Positions 18,619 through 28,594 are shown, counted from the stretch's first letter. The stretch: 64,000 nt of DNA from Trichomonas vaginalis G3 (GCF_026262505.1 NC_067207.1:6394252-6458251), one strand, 5' to 3'. The notes: generated by a model from the sequence alone, not told the origin. Made by a program: numbers and translations.

Positions 18619-18851
18619 AGTATGAATGTTATGTATTAGGTCATGAACTTTGGTTATTGCTGTTTGATGAAACAAATGAGTTAGTTATGTCAGTCAAGAG
18701 AACAGAAAAAGGCGTCAAAGGCGCCGAGCGCAAAGCGCTATATTGTGTTAGTGAAAACTGCACCAAGTCAATAAGATTAGGTTTGCATTATGAAGATGAG
18801 TTCGATACTGTTGAAGAAGTTTTGGACAGATATTACAAATTGCTAACTTGA
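18579..18851 (+). CDS. 90-aa protein, right-arm copy
   Basis: Inverted copy of 4732-5004 with the same product, including the hairpin-encoded KGVKGAERK stretch. Overlaps the preceding gene by 40 bp. Confidence 0.5.
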   Translation: MQQLTRELRAKNIKYECYVLGHELWLLLFDETNELVMSVKRTEKGVKGAERKALYCVSENCTKSIRLGLHYEDEFDTVEEVLDRYYKLLT

Positions 18852-18865
18852 ATTTTTTTGACTGA

Positions 18866-18898
18866 CGGCGCAAAGCGCCAAGATGGGCTCAAAGAGCC
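18866..18898. repeat. GC-rich double hairpin, right-arm copy
   Basis: Mirror of 4685-4717: GGCGC-AAA-GCGCC and GGGCTC-AAA-GAGCCC between convergent genes. Confidence 0.75.
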
Positions 18899-18910
18899 CT
18901 CCTGACTGCT

Positions 18911-19525
18911 TTAATTTACTAAAACATATTTCAAGCAAAGCTTATAGTAAGTAGATAGTTTTGTATACTCGTTCGAATATTTATACTTAAACTCAACTCC
19001 TGTAGTTCCTGGTATTTCAATGATGCGGATGTTACCTATTTTCATGAATGGTGGCGTTTGACCACAGCATTCGATTTCAGGGTCGAGATAGTCAATGACA
19101 CATTGTTTCCCTGTTATTCGTGAGATAACATTTTCAAGGTCCTCCTTTGTTAGAATTATTTGGTTCTTGCTTATAAGATTTGTCAAAAGCTTCTTATCGT
19201 CTTTGAGTAAAATTGTTTGATATAACTGAAGAAGGTAATGGTCTACGTTATCTGAAGGATTTGTTTGAACATTTGTGTAAGGGTTGTCGTTGGCTTCTCT
19301 TGAAAGAATTTGGTCCAGTGGTGGATACTCTAACTTAACATCTGATGTAGCGTTAGCGTTTGAAGCTGTGTTTAAATTCACGGATTTCAGCTCTGGTTCT
19401 GGCTCTTTCAAACACTCTGAACTATAGTTCTTTATGACAATATTGTTTGTCGTTCGTGAGTCAACATTTGATGTTGGTTCAATTGGAACATTAACGGCAC
19501 CAGCTAAGATGGATTTGCTTCTCAT
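18911..19525 (-). CDS. Conserved Maverick protein with CCG motif, 204 aa, right-arm copy
   Basis: Open over 204 aa. The N-terminal 70 residues are low-complexity with many Asn, Thr and Ser (NLNTASNANATSDV). The C-terminal domain carries IILTKEDLENVISRITGK, then ECCGQTPPF, then short hydrophobic strands. It is homologous by pattern to the 222-aa protein of element 2 (37880-38548), which has the same domain order. It lies between the double hairpin and the 133-aa gene. Function unknown; a virion or packaging role is inferred from its place in the shared gene block. Confidence 0.6.
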   Translation of the reverse strand: MRSKSILAGAVNVPIEPTSNVDSRTTNNIVIKNYSSECLKEPEPELKSVNLNTASNANATSDVKLEYPPLDQILSREANDNPYTNVQTNPSDNVDHYLLQLYQTILLKDDKKLLTNLISKNQIILTKEDLENVISRITGKQCVIDYLDPEIECCGQTPPFMKIGNIRIIEIPGTTGVEFKYKYSNEYTKLSTYYKLCLKYVLVN

Positions 19526-19550
19526 TTCATATAGAATAAAAACCTTTTAT

Positions 19551-19948
19551 ATGTATGAAATGAACAATATACTCGACAAGGGTTTGAATGTAAAGCTAAC
19601 GAATGAAAATATTGTTGAATTCACTGAGACAGGAGCTGTGTATAAAGATGTAGAACTACTGAACAAAAGAGCTAAGGGAAGAAGCAGGAATGAACAAAGG
19701 GTGGAAGCCTATAAAAATTTATGTCAATGATGGCTCAGGAGGTTCAAACATAAAGTATGCAGAAAGTTATAGAGTTTATGCTCTCAAAGGTGAAAAGCCT
19801 TCATTTAAGAACAGCTATTCTAACATATCCTCAAAAGCTAACGGATGGGGAAGTGGATGATATGAATGACAGCAAAAATATTAACAGAAATGGCGACAGA
19901 GATGCATGGAATTTGTTTACCATCAGTCAATTGAAGGTTAAACTTTAA
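19551..19948 (+). pseudogene. 133-aa protein gene, right-arm copy, broken
   Basis: Inverted copy of 3631-4032 with about two breaks. The Asn/Asp-rich C-terminus is still readable. Confidence 0.5.
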
Positions 19949-20832
19949 AACAATGTTGGTCGTTCCCATGGAATATTTTTGACTTTAATGGTATTAGTCA
20001 TGATATGAATCTCAAGGTATGAACGAGGAGAGATGAGAGACTTATATGCTTCCCAAATTTCTTCAAAAGGTAATGTTATACCTGACTGTTTCCAAATGAG
20101 TTCAATGTCATAGCGTGAGAAACCTTGAAAGATAACGAAGTCAGTTATGAGACGTTTTATGTTTAAAGCAAGGAAACGCCATGTTTGCATAAGTATTGCT
20201 ACAGTTAAGTGGTAATGTCTGACTTTAGTAATGATGTTAGCTAATGGTGAGTCTGCTTTTGACACTAAACCTTTTCCGGCGAAGTCGTCACAAACTAATA
20301 AAGTGTTTGAAGGATACTTTTTGAAGGGGTATTTTGAAAGTTTTGACAGAATGTAGTTTGTAAGTCGTTTCATATCGTAAACTCCTGAGTATTGACGTAA
20401 GTGGTGTTTGTCAATAATTCTTTCCATCTCCTCAGAAGTCTTTTGCATTCCTGACTGTATAAATTCAACGATGGCATAATATTTCCTCTTACGTCGAACG
20501 TAACGTTGAAGAAATTCAATGAGTTCGCTATCTGGAACTTTAACGACAGATGCTTGAACTTTTGACATAAATGTTTTCGCTGTTGAGTCCATAGAGTCTG
20601 AAGTTGCTGATATAATGATTTGGTCATAATATGAGTCATTTCCTAAACGTTCTGTTATGAGTATATGACGAATGAGGTTAAATGTCTTACCTGAACCCAT
20701 CTTTCCACAATAGAAATACACACCATTTGAACAGAACTCATAGTCCTTACTGAAAGGAAGAATGAGAGAACTGTTGAGCTTTTCACTGCTTTCATTCATG
20801 TCTTCATCTACGTCATGTATTAAATGCTTCAT
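19945..20832 (-). CDS. DNA-packaging ATPase, right-arm copy
   Basis: Inverted copy of 2747-3634 with the same 295-aa product: Walker A GKMGSGKT and Walker B LLVCDD both present. Looks whole. Confidence 0.85.
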   Translation of the reverse strand: MKHLIHDVDEDMNESSEKLNSSLILPFSKDYEFCSNGVYFYCGKMGSGKTFNLIRHILITERLGNDSYYDQIIISATSDSMDSTAKTFMSKVQASVVKVPDSELIEFLQRYVRRKRKYYAIVEFIQSGMQKTSEEMERIIDKHHLRQYSGVYDMKRLTNYILSKLSKYPFKKYPSNTLLVCDDFAGKGLVSKADSPLANIITKVRHYHLTVAILMQTWRFLALNIKRLITDFVIFQGFSRYDIELIWKQSGITLPFEEIWEAYKSLISPRSYLEIHIMTNTIKVKNIPWERPTLF

Positions 20833-20848
20833 TTTATCTCCATTAAAA

Positions 20849-21730
20849 ATGCAAGTCAGAAATATTCAGAACATAGCACCGAGTCTAACTGACAAGAGTA
20901 TAAAGATATACTATGAACACGTTATGATGAAACCTACCAAAATTCAAGAAAGTCAGTATACTTATGAATATCCAAGGCACTGGGTAGAGTATGTAGGAGG
21001 TGAGAAAGCTATTGAAATAAGACAAGTTAGAAGTATTCCAGCAGGAAGGACAATATTATTGAAGAACTTTAATGTTTTGAGGTATAATGATGAAACAAAG
21101 AAGCAAGATAGTTTTCCTGTTGCTGTGTATGTGAACCTAGACACAGGAGATGACATGAAAGTTTTTAATACAAAGCTTCAAACGGTAGTGAGAGAACAAC
21201 TGACTGCGGAAGGGCATCCATTACCTTCAGAAGTTACCATAGCATATAATTTTGAAACAAATGCAATAGATTTTAAAGTCGTCTCTGCAAAGAAGTCAGG
21301 TTTTACATTTAATGAAGCAGATGTATATTCGAATGAAAACTTCAAAGCTATTGCATGGTTAGATAATGACGATTGCTTTAAGAAAATATTTAAATTCAGT
21401 GACTCAACGATGTCAATAGATGACCTTCGTGGAATGTTACCATCGACGTTTACAGTAGAAGGTTCAGCAGGATTGCTTACAAGATTGTCAATTGGTGGTA
21501 TTTGGTCTCGTGAGAACATTGTTATAAAATCCAGTATAAGTGAATTTGCTGAAGAATCTATATTATGTCTTTCAAACTACATGTATTCGCCACCGAAGCA
21601 TTATAGTATAACAAACTTTGTCAGTAAGTTTAACATAAGACTTGTCGAACCTTCTTCAATGAAAGATGTTGTGCTACCTAAAGATGGAAAGGATGGACTC
21701 ATTATTGAGATGATTTTAATTGCATATTAA
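20849..21730 (+). CDS. 293-aa structural protein candidate, right-arm copy
   Basis: Inverted copy of 1849-2730 with the same product, starting at the ATG at 20849. Looks whole. Confidence 0.55.
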   Translation: MQVRNIQNIAPSLTDKSIKIYYEHVMMKPTKIQESQYTYEYPRHWVEYVGGEKAIEIRQVRSIPAGRTILLKNFNVLRYNDETKKQDSFPVAVYVNLDTGDDMKVFNTKLQTVVREQLTAEGHPLPSEVTIAYNFETNAIDFKVVSAKKSGFTFNEADVYSNENFKAIAWLDNDDCFKKIFKFSDSTMSIDDLRGMLPSTFTVEGSAGLLTRLSIGGIWSRENIVIKSSISEFAEESILCLSNYMYSPPKHYSITNFVSKFNIRLVEPSSMKDVVLPKDGKDGLIIEMILIAY

Positions 21731-21955
21731 ATGAGCTTGTTCTTGAAGGTCATTCATGATGAAATAACTGTTGTAGAAGATGTTAGCAATTGTTCAGACA
21801 TTTTGAAGCGTATAGATGAGATAAGAAAGAAGTTTATGAAGCCGCAACGCGGCGAGGACGAAGTCCATGAGAATGTTTATGTTTCATTGACTTTCTCCAG
21901 TAACGAGAACTTTTATGAGATAATATTGAAGAGAGATGATTTTAATATGGTGTAA
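21731..21955 (+). CDS. 74-aa protein, right-arm copy
   Basis: Inverted copy of 1624-1848, including the hairpin-encoded KPQRGEDEVHE stretch. Directly abuts the genes on both sides. Confidence 0.55.
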   Translation: MSLFLKVIHDEITVVEDVSNCSDILKRIDEIRKKFMKPQRGEDEVHENVYVSLTFSSNENFYEIILKRDDFNMV

Positions 21956-22479
21956 ATGGTAGCTTGGACAGCTTTAGGCGCAATGGGAACAAAAGCATTA
22001 GCATTTGGAGCAAAAGCACTTGGGGCTTATGACGCAGTAAATAAAATGAGTGGAGGAAGGGTTTCGAAGACATTAGATGCAAATAAAGGAAGATTGGAGG
22101 CTGGGTTGCAAAGAAGTTAAGATTAAATAAAATAGGGCTCATAAATAAAGCATCCAATTTGGTTGCGACTGAGTCAGAAAATGCTTTAGGAAAGGACGAT
22201 GAGTTTGCAAAACATGCAAAAGACTTTAATGACCAGATGAAAGGTGAAACAATGCATTTAAATAGATTCGATGGAACTAAAGAAAATGTTTCTTCTCCAC
22301 CAGTAGTTCTTCCGTATGGTCCCTATGGAATGTATGGAAATCCTTACGAAAGACCATTTGACCCATTGACTGGTGGAAGTAACTGGTATCATTACGGACG
22401 AAGAAGAAAGACAGTCAAGTTGGAGACAGACGTGAAGAAAGCAACTAAAAAGAAACCAAGGAAGAGAGTTATAAAGTAA
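21956..22479 (+). pseudogene. Basic glycine-rich protein gene, right-arm copy, broken
   Basis: Inverted copy of 1099-1623 with about one break. The basic KKKPRKRVIK tail is intact. Confidence 0.55.
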
Positions 22480-22625
22480 TGAATTCAACGGGTGAAAAAA
22501 GAGGTGAAAAAACAGGTGACATCTCACCACTTCACCTAAATTTATTTTTGTGCTATGTTTTCATACGTGTGAGGGTGGTGATATCATTAATTTTATATAA
22601 ATGACAGAACAAAAATATAACATTT

Positions 22626-23060
22626 CTACTCAGCAGGAATGAGACCCTTACTGACTATGTATTCGTTTAATGCTTGATGAAAACAATGGTACATATTATC
22701 GTATGGGTATACACAGCGTCTGTTTCCATCGTCGTCGTATATGTAGAGCTCAAATCCAGTCCAACCTTCTTTTGTACAATATGTAGCTTTATTTAAGTAT
22801 GCATTTATGTAGATAAGGCAATTTTCTTCATCGCTCCAGAAATAATTTTTGTTCTTTGTTGAAATAGTTTTCGTTCCTCTGCGACCATAAGGAATGTATG
22901 CAATGAACTTTGCGTCATATGGGATTGTAATATATTTAGGGTTTCTTTCATCGTCAATGGGTCTGTCTTTGTTAAAATGCATGTTTCTCAGTTTTACTTG
23001 AGTTTTGAATAGTTCACGGAAACGTTCTGGGAAAGAATCATAGTAAATGTAGTCAGACAT
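22626..23060 (-). CDS. 144-aa protein, right-arm copy
   Basis: Inverted copy of 530-964 with the same product; looks whole. The remaining 257 bp to the terminus (23061-23317) hold no gene. Confidence 0.65.
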   Translation of the reverse strand: MSDYIYYDSFPERFRELFKTQVKLRNMHFNKDRPIDDERNPKYITIPYDAKFIAYIPYGRRGTKTISTKNKNYFWSDEENCLIYINAYLNKATYCTKEGWTGFELYIYDDDGNRRCVYPYDNMYHCFHQALNEYIVSKGLIPAE

Positions 23061-23317
23061 GTCTTTGTAATGAAATAAAAAATTTAAAAAAAATAAAAAT
23101 AAGGTTATTTTTTATTTAGTGAGGACGGTAGTGAATTCGTTAGTGAGTTCGTTAGTGAAGTCGTTTATGTGTCAGACGGTTTTGTAAATATTTAAGGTTA
23201 AGTTGGTGTTATGGTTGTGTTGTAAAATATACGTTACCGGTTTCGTAAAGTGTCAAAACCGCTAAGTGGTGTACGGAGGCGCGCAGTGCCACAGTACCCA
23301 AGTTAGGGATACTAACT

Positions 23318-24165
23318 AAAGCAAATAATATCTATGATCCAAGATTTTACATCAATTCACATTTGACAACATCATCCATGAGTGAAGAAGAACAAAACAA
23401 CTTGTTTGTTGCGAGAAGACAAATTGGACAAATCCCTCCACAACTTTTCCAAAAACCTCATCCAAAACGAAGTGTCAAAAGTGACAATCCTCCATTTTCA
23501 TCATCTGTGGAAGTGAATGTTTCACAGTTTATTTGGACCATGTTATTTCTATTGACTTGCACAGTGGTAATGTTACTGACTACAAGATAGTTGTTTTCAA
23601 TAACATGACAGTGATCAATGGCTGTTCTAAATTCATTGTTTTAGGATACAATGATTCAACAGCTCAAATCATCAACAGAAATACTAAAAAAGTCACACAA
23701 TTAAATCTTTACCGCGGCAAAGTCACATGTTTAGACATTTCTCTTAACTTCGGTGTTGTTGTTATTGCTACAGAAGACGGCGTTATCACAGTCGCTGACT
23801 TGTACACTGGCGACACAATCAGGAACATCATGGTTAATTTCACAGTTCATCAGATTTGTATCACAAAAACATGGGGATTCATTGTCACATCTTCGAACGA
23901 CAAAAGCGGACAGAAATTCATCTCATGTTACACTATCAATGGGAGATTCATCAGACAGAAAGAAGTCCAGTCTGTTGCAGATTCTATTGTCACATGGTCA
24001 TCAACAAGTGGATTCGACTACATCGCAGTCAACTTGAGTGGCATTGTCAACTTTTCAGAAGCATTCTTCTTGAAGTTTTCACCGAAATACAACAGATACT
24101 CAGGCAAGATCTGTCGCATGGAATATTCCGATAAGATGAAATCTCTTGTTGTTGGATACATCCAA
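23318..24165 (+). pseudogene. BEACH/WD40 host gene, part right of the insertion
   Basis: Continues the frame broken at 272: KANNIYDPRFYINSHL, then the strongly conserved BEACH signature IGQIPPQLFQKPHPKR (about 23430-23477), then WD40-like repeats (ISIDLHSGNVTDYKIV, VTCLDISLNFGVVVIATEDG, DGVITVADLYTGDTI). The frame shifts by one at about 23535-23545, where SQFIWT must pass to DHVISIDL, so this host copy is a pseudogene apart from the Maverick insertion. BEACH-WD40 similarity fades near 24165, short of a normal WD40 C-terminus. The family works in membrane trafficking and lysosome-related organelles. Confidence 0.75.
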
Positions 24166-24221
24166 TTCAAATGTAATTTAGTTAATTGTTTTGTTTTATA
24201 TTATTTATTTGGGGTATTATT

Positions 24222-24460
24222 ATTGTCGTCTGGCGGTTTTAGACGACAATGCGAATTTTCAAATAATAGGATTTTTAGCCAGATAAAGAGCTACTCCATA
24301 TATCATGCGTGTTTGCATACTATATACATAGACGGAATTGATGTTCTTCCTTTATTTAGGTACCGAAACATGCTTGAAAAATCTATTTTTTAGACGACAA
24401 TGATAATTTTGTCACTTTTCCAGACGACAATAATAATTTGTCACCTTTTTAGACGACAAT
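24222..24460. repeat. AGACGACAAT repeat cluster with a perfect hairpin
   Basis: ATTGTCGTCT at 24222-24231 and AGACGACAAT at 24241-24250 form a perfect 10-bp stem with a 9-nt loop. Further direct copies of AGACGACAAT lie at 24392-24401, 24422-24431 and 24451-24460, each followed by A/T and often TTTTGTCAC. The cluster begins where BEACH similarity ends and may mark a small inserted element or a breakpoint. Confidence 0.55.
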
Positions 24461-24523
24461 AAAACATCCTCTATTTATTTATTTGTTTATAAAAATCTAT
24501 TGTTTATTTTTAATTTCCATTCT

Positions 24524-24827
24524 GATCAAATCGAACACTCAGAAGGCATATCAAACCAAGAATATTTCAAGAATAATCCAAGTAAATTAAGAAGGTTCGT
24601 TTAGTGAATGGAAAAATTCTTAGATGCGTAAATCGACAGATAATTAATTCTCTACAAAGTTATTACGCTTCTATAATGTAGAAAATTAATTCTTTGAATC
24701 GGACTTTCTTGCAGAATTTGAATTTCATGAAGAATTCAAGACAACAGAAAAAAGATATATAAAAATCTTTAACAAAGTGTTAGGTATATCGGAATCATAT
24801 CTCATTCATATTGAAGCATCATGCTAA
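24524..24827 (+). pseudogene. Degenerate C-terminal copy of the 378-aa gene family
   Basis: DQIEHSEGISNQEYFKNN (from 24524) aligns with NHSEGIANHEYMKNN of the gene at 26251-27387, and VNRQIINS aligns with LNRKIANS. The end, FKTTEKRYIKIFNKVLGI..LIHIEASC (stop 24825), matches YTKTQKRFTQIFNDLLGM..LIHIESSC. Stops and shifts lie between, for example TAG at 24602. Only the last quarter of the gene remains. With 25061-25723 it forms the same B-then-A gene order seen downstream. Confidence 0.7.
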
Positions 24828-25060
24828 ATCTTTTTGTTTTGTAAATAAATTTTTTATTATTAAAATTAAATAGTAGCAAACAATCTTGTCTCAATTTTTG
24901 GTACTTTCTCGGGAATATTTTAATGCGTTTATGAACATACAATCTTCATCAGGTAATTACAAAATATCAAGATTTAATTAAGAAAATTGAAAGAGTCAAA
25001 AATTTTCAATTGAATAGAAATATTTTGGGAATCTCACAATCGGATACAAGAACAAAGCCA

Positions 25061-25723
25061 ATGCTTCAAGGACAGGCACTGTTCAAAAAGTATAAATTAG
25101 GGATTCAGCATTTCAAAAGTGCTAGAGATCTACCGAAGATATATCCAAATTGGATAAAAGTTAATTCTTACCTACCAGGAGTTCGTCCATTTCAAACATT
25201 AAACATCGAAGTAGATGAGAATGTTATTCATTACTTTGAGATTCAAATAAATGATCTTCCAGCTATTGTTAATTTTGAAGGATACCGTCCAATTGCCATT
25301 GAAGATTTGTTACGCTTTAATCGATTCTTTGAATTAAAAGATAATGACATTACACTTTTAGGGAAATATGCTATGAAAAAAAATTTTACTTTATATAAAA
25401 TCAAGGAATTTCGAAAAATTTATTATAACCGCGCAAATATAATTGCATGCTTACTTGAAGGAATTGTATTAGATTATGCAATATTACATGATGCAAGTGA
25501 AGAAATTGTTAAGGCAATTCAAAAACTTGCAAAAGGGATGAAGTACACAGATGATTTCATTTTTAGTGATCAATGGGTTCCCCGTAATGATATGCATATA
25601 TATCCAATGATTCATTACGAGTCAGGAAGATATTTTAACACTTACAATTATTCACTCAGAGAACTTGGTCTTGATGAACTACATGTAGCTAAACGCCGAT
25701 TGTCAGGGAAAATATCTAAATAA
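25061..25723 (+). CDS. Unrecognised host protein, family A member 1 (220 aa)
   Basis: I start at the first in-frame ATG, 25061 (MLQGQALFKKYKLG); the frame is open further upstream but only from a TTG. The protein is clearly paralogous to 29241-29945. Shared blocks are RDLPK.YP.WIKVN, TLNI..DE., FNRFF.L...D.T.LG..AM, LEGI..DYAILHDA.E and KGMKYT.DF.F.DQW.P, ending LGL.ELHV.K.R. No signal peptide, membrane segment or known motif is visible; the HDA.E pattern is not a convincing HD domain. A trichomonad-specific family is likely. Function unknown. Confidence 0.65.
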   Translation: MLQGQALFKKYKLGIQHFKSARDLPKIYPNWIKVNSYLPGVRPFQTLNIEVDENVIHYFEIQINDLPAIVNFEGYRPIAIEDLLRFNRFFELKDNDITLLGKYAMKKNFTLYKIKEFRKIYYNRANIIACLLEGIVLDYAILHDASEEIVKAIQKLAKGMKYTDDFIFSDQWVPRNDMHIYPMIHYESGRYFNTYNYSLRELGLDELHVAKRRLSGKISK

Positions 25724-26250
25724 ACATTGATTATTTAATTTACTCCTTTATTTACCTAATTTATATGAAGGAGTAATTCCTAACTTCTATTTGTATGCAA
25801 GCGGATTCAACCTTGTAAACTTCTCGAGCAAAAATTATAGTCAAATATAACAAGTATCATATTTTGAATAAAATTCTCGGGATATTTTCATCACTTTGAT
25901 TTTTATCATGTTATATACGAAATGATTAAATTAAATCGATTTATATCATAGATATACATTGATTCATATCAATTGTTCATTTGCAATCTAAAAAATGTTT
26001 TTTGTATTTACTAGCAAAATTGATTATAATTGGTATTATTAAACACAATAGTTCATAATTTGAACTTAAAAATTTTATTTTTAATTAAATGATATATTTT
26101 ATTACAATATTGTTTGAATTTTGTCAAATAACTAATACATATATCATATGTAGTTACAATTTTTATCACCGAGTCATGGTTATATCAAACATGTTTTATG
26201 ACGATCAAATTCCATTCAATTGTGAGATTTGATGTGCTTGATTAGATTTC
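25724..26250. other. AT-rich intergenic stretch
   Basis: No gene, repeat family or RNA seen. It contains several ATG-poor A/T runs and a short near-repeat of ATATCAT-type words only. Confidence 0.5.
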
Positions 26251-27387
26251 ATGGGAGAAGAAAACCAGCTAATAAGAATCTTTGATCATTACGGAATTGA
26301 GCATAGGTGCCTAACAGTAAGCTGCCCTAAAGAGTATTATCGTGAACTTTGCCAAGAGTTCGAATGCATTCTCAGATGTGGCACATATCATCAAATCTGT
26401 CAATGGACTTTCACCGAACTATACATTAAACATTACGAGTTATTTCTAGAAATATTAAAGTCAGCTACAACAGGTATCAGTGGACCCTTAAAAAGTGGGA
26501 AGCATGGTTGCATTCACAGGTTCAAGATCAAGATCGGGATGGATAATCTCAACAGTGATCTTTATGGTTATCTCCTGAATATTAATGACCAAATTATGAT
26601 AGCTTTCATTAACCATCCCCTTGGACCAACGATGGGCCATGAAGTTTGTCATGTTACTGGTATCTTAATTCATTCAAAGAAAGTCTACCCAATCTCAATC
26701 CCAAATTACGAGGAGATGGACGAAATAGTCAAAACCACAGGTTTAGACTTCTACGAAGAAAAGTTCCATAATGCCTCGGAAATAGTTGAGAATTTCTTAT
26801 TGACTTTCATTCCAAAAGGTATCATCGATAACCCGAGATTCAAACTGAAATGGGAATTAGCATATGGTCAGATGCTTGAAGATTTTAACTGCGACTTCAT
26901 TAAAGATTTATTTCAATTCCTCACAAATAATGGAATGACCCCTCAGGAATTCGAGGCGTTCAAAATAGCCACATGCAACACAACAAAAGTAATCCGTGGT
27001 GCCAGATATCAAATGAACATGTGGAACTCCGGACTACCAGATGAATTAAGAAACATCGTAGAATACCCATTTCAATTTGGTTCAACCACAGTAAATCACT
27101 CAGAAGGTATTGCAAATCACGAATACATGAAGAATAATTATCATAAGTTTCAAGTTTCATTGAGCAATGGCCAAACCATCAGAAACTTAAATCGCAAGAT
27201 AGCTAATTCATCCGGAAAATTATTCCGGATTGGACATGCGAAAGATGATTTCTTCAAGAGGGAATTTAAAGACGTGTTTGAGTTTGCCGGGGAATACACG
27301 AAAACGCAAAAAAGGTTCACACAAATCTTTAACGATTTATTGGGTATGCCTGAAGAGGAACTCATTCATATTGAAAGTTCTTGTTAA
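26251..27387 (+). CDS. Unrecognised host protein, family B (378 aa)
   Basis: ATG at 26251, MGEENQLIRIFDHYGIEH. The protein has paired cysteines near the N-terminus (CPKEYYRELCQEFECILRCG) and a central hydrophobic region (NINDQIMIAFINHPLGP), then FEAFKIATCNTTKVIRGARYQMNMW, and ends with a helical KTQKRFTQIFNDLLGM segment. No signal peptide or catalytic motif that I recognise. A decayed relative lies at 24524-24827, so the family is multicopy and alternates with family A genes. GC content is a little higher than its surroundings, as expected for a real gene. Function unknown. Confidence 0.65.
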   Translation: MGEENQLIRIFDHYGIEHRCLTVSCPKEYYRELCQEFECILRCGTYHQICQWTFTELYIKHYELFLEILKSATTGISGPLKSGKHGCIHRFKIKIGMDNLNSDLYGYLLNINDQIMIAFINHPLGPTMGHEVCHVTGILIHSKKVYPISIPNYEEMDEIVKTTGLDFYEEKFHNASEIVENFLLTFIPKGIIDNPRFKLKWELAYGQMLEDFNCDFIKDLFQFLTNNGMTPQEFEAFKIATCNTTKVIRGARYQMNMWNSGLPDELRNIVEYPFQFGSTTVNHSEGIANHEYMKNNYHKFQVSLSNGQTIRNLNRKIANSSGKLFRIGHAKDDFFKREFKDVFEFAGEYTKTQKRFTQIFNDLLGMPEEELIHIESSC

Positions 27388-27480
27388 TTTTTCGAGATAT
27401 GTAAATAAATTATAATGTGTGCTTTTATAAATTTGTTCTTTATTCTTTTATTGACTCGTATTTTAGAAATATATTCCAAA

Positions 27481-28594
27481 TAGGGTTGTTAAAAATATCA
27501 AAAATTAGCGTTTTGAAGACACCATGGTGTCTTATAATTTTCCCTTCCTTATTGGCGTGTAGAAATAAATGCGCCAATAGATTGAAGAAGAAGAATTGTT
27601 TTTCTCTTAATGAACTTTAATCCTTTTGATATAAGAATATTAAAAACATTAATATAATTTCGATTTCGGAAATTAAATTTCCAAATTTTTTGTTGATTTC
27701 GGAAATAACAGGATCCCGCATCCAACACGCAACAACAAAACACAAAACACACTTTTTGGTTCTTTCATCGTTTGAATCGTAATTTATGTAATACATGATT
27801 TGGATAAATTTTATAAAAATAGAACCCATATTATATTCTTTTCAAAGATTCTTGCAAATCATCAAAAATAATTGTATTTTAAAAAACGATCAAATTATCC
27901 TTTCATTATTTTAAACTTAAATTAGTTGTTATGATTGACTAAAGCAATCATATTTATTCATCATTAAATAAACAAAAAAATAATATTTGAGAGTTATTTA
28001 AAAAAAACACATTGAATTTATTAATTTGTCTCAATTTCAGTATTATAAATTTTTATAATTTCAATGTTTTGAAATACACTTTTTAATATTTCAATATTTA
28101 TGATATTTCAATGTATTAAGTGGTCTCAAATTGAGCTTCTCAAATATAAGTTGGCCTATTCAAATAATAAAATTAAATAATATTTAAAATAATAAATAAA
28201 AGTGATTGAGGTCATAGCAAAACGGCTGTTTCAGTCATTAATTCTTAAAAATAAAAAGGGTAAAAACTAAATACAATGGGTAAAATTCAATAGTGTCTGT
28301 GCTATCGTTCAATTTGAAGGTGTCTTTTGAAACCGCAAGACACATTGAGTTTTTGAATAGTGTATTATGGTTTGACAGACACCAATGAAAAAAATAAAAT
28401 TATATTTATTTTAAATATATAAGATCCTTATATAAAATATAAATATTTTATCGTTTTATTTTCTTGTTTTAGAAATGTTTTTTATTGAAAAATCAATAAA
28501 ACTAACTCCAAAATAAAATTTTTGATTTAAAGACACTATGATGACACCAGGCAAATCTTCCAAGACACCTATCGTCGGGAATCTAACAACCCTA
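27481..28594. mobile_element. hAT-type non-autonomous DNA transposon (MITE), about 1.1 kb
   Basis: Terminal inverted repeats TAGGGTTGTTA (27481-27491) and TAACAACCCTA (28584-28594) are flanked by a perfect 8-bp target-site duplication ATTCCAAA (27473-27480 and 28595-28602). TIRs of TAGGG/CAGGG type with 8-bp duplications are the mark of the hAT superfamily. Subterminal GACACC/GGTGTC repeats are scattered near both ends (27520, 28315-28390, 28535-28570). The interior is AT-rich without a transposase, so it needed a helper. The intact duplication suggests a young insertion. Confidence 0.8.

Larger units (their letters stand above)
273..23317. mobile_element. Palindromic Maverick/Polinton element (element 1)
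   Basis: The element starts AGTTAGTATCC and ends GGATACTAACT, the AG...CT ends of Polintons, and is flanked by a perfect 5-bp duplication AAAGC. It consists of two inverted arms (273-11204 and about 12393-23317) and a single-copy spacer. Arm genes include a packaging ATPase, a rve-type integrase, a minor structural protein and a phage-like fiber. No polymerase B, primase or candidate major capsid gene is recognisable, so it looks like a rearranged, non-autonomous Maverick. Most arm genes are open; I count about two broken genes in the left arm and five in the right. High arm identity suggests a fairly young duplication or ongoing gene conversion. Confidence 0.9.
12393..23317 (-). repeat. Right arm of the palindrome (about 10.9 kb inverted repeat)
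   Basis: Inverted copy of 273-11204 down to the terminus. It has the same gene order and the same GGTGA boxes (12393-12440, 12483-12531, 13043-13092, 22490-22538) and double hairpins. The two arms differ by scattered base changes and small length differences (pair sums drift only between 23579 and 23597). About five of its genes are broken. Confidence 0.9.

Noticed and set aside
273-23317. Two separate Mavericks inserted next to each other in opposite orientation
   Set aside because: Only one outer target-site duplication, no termini at the centre, and continuous symmetry into the spacer.
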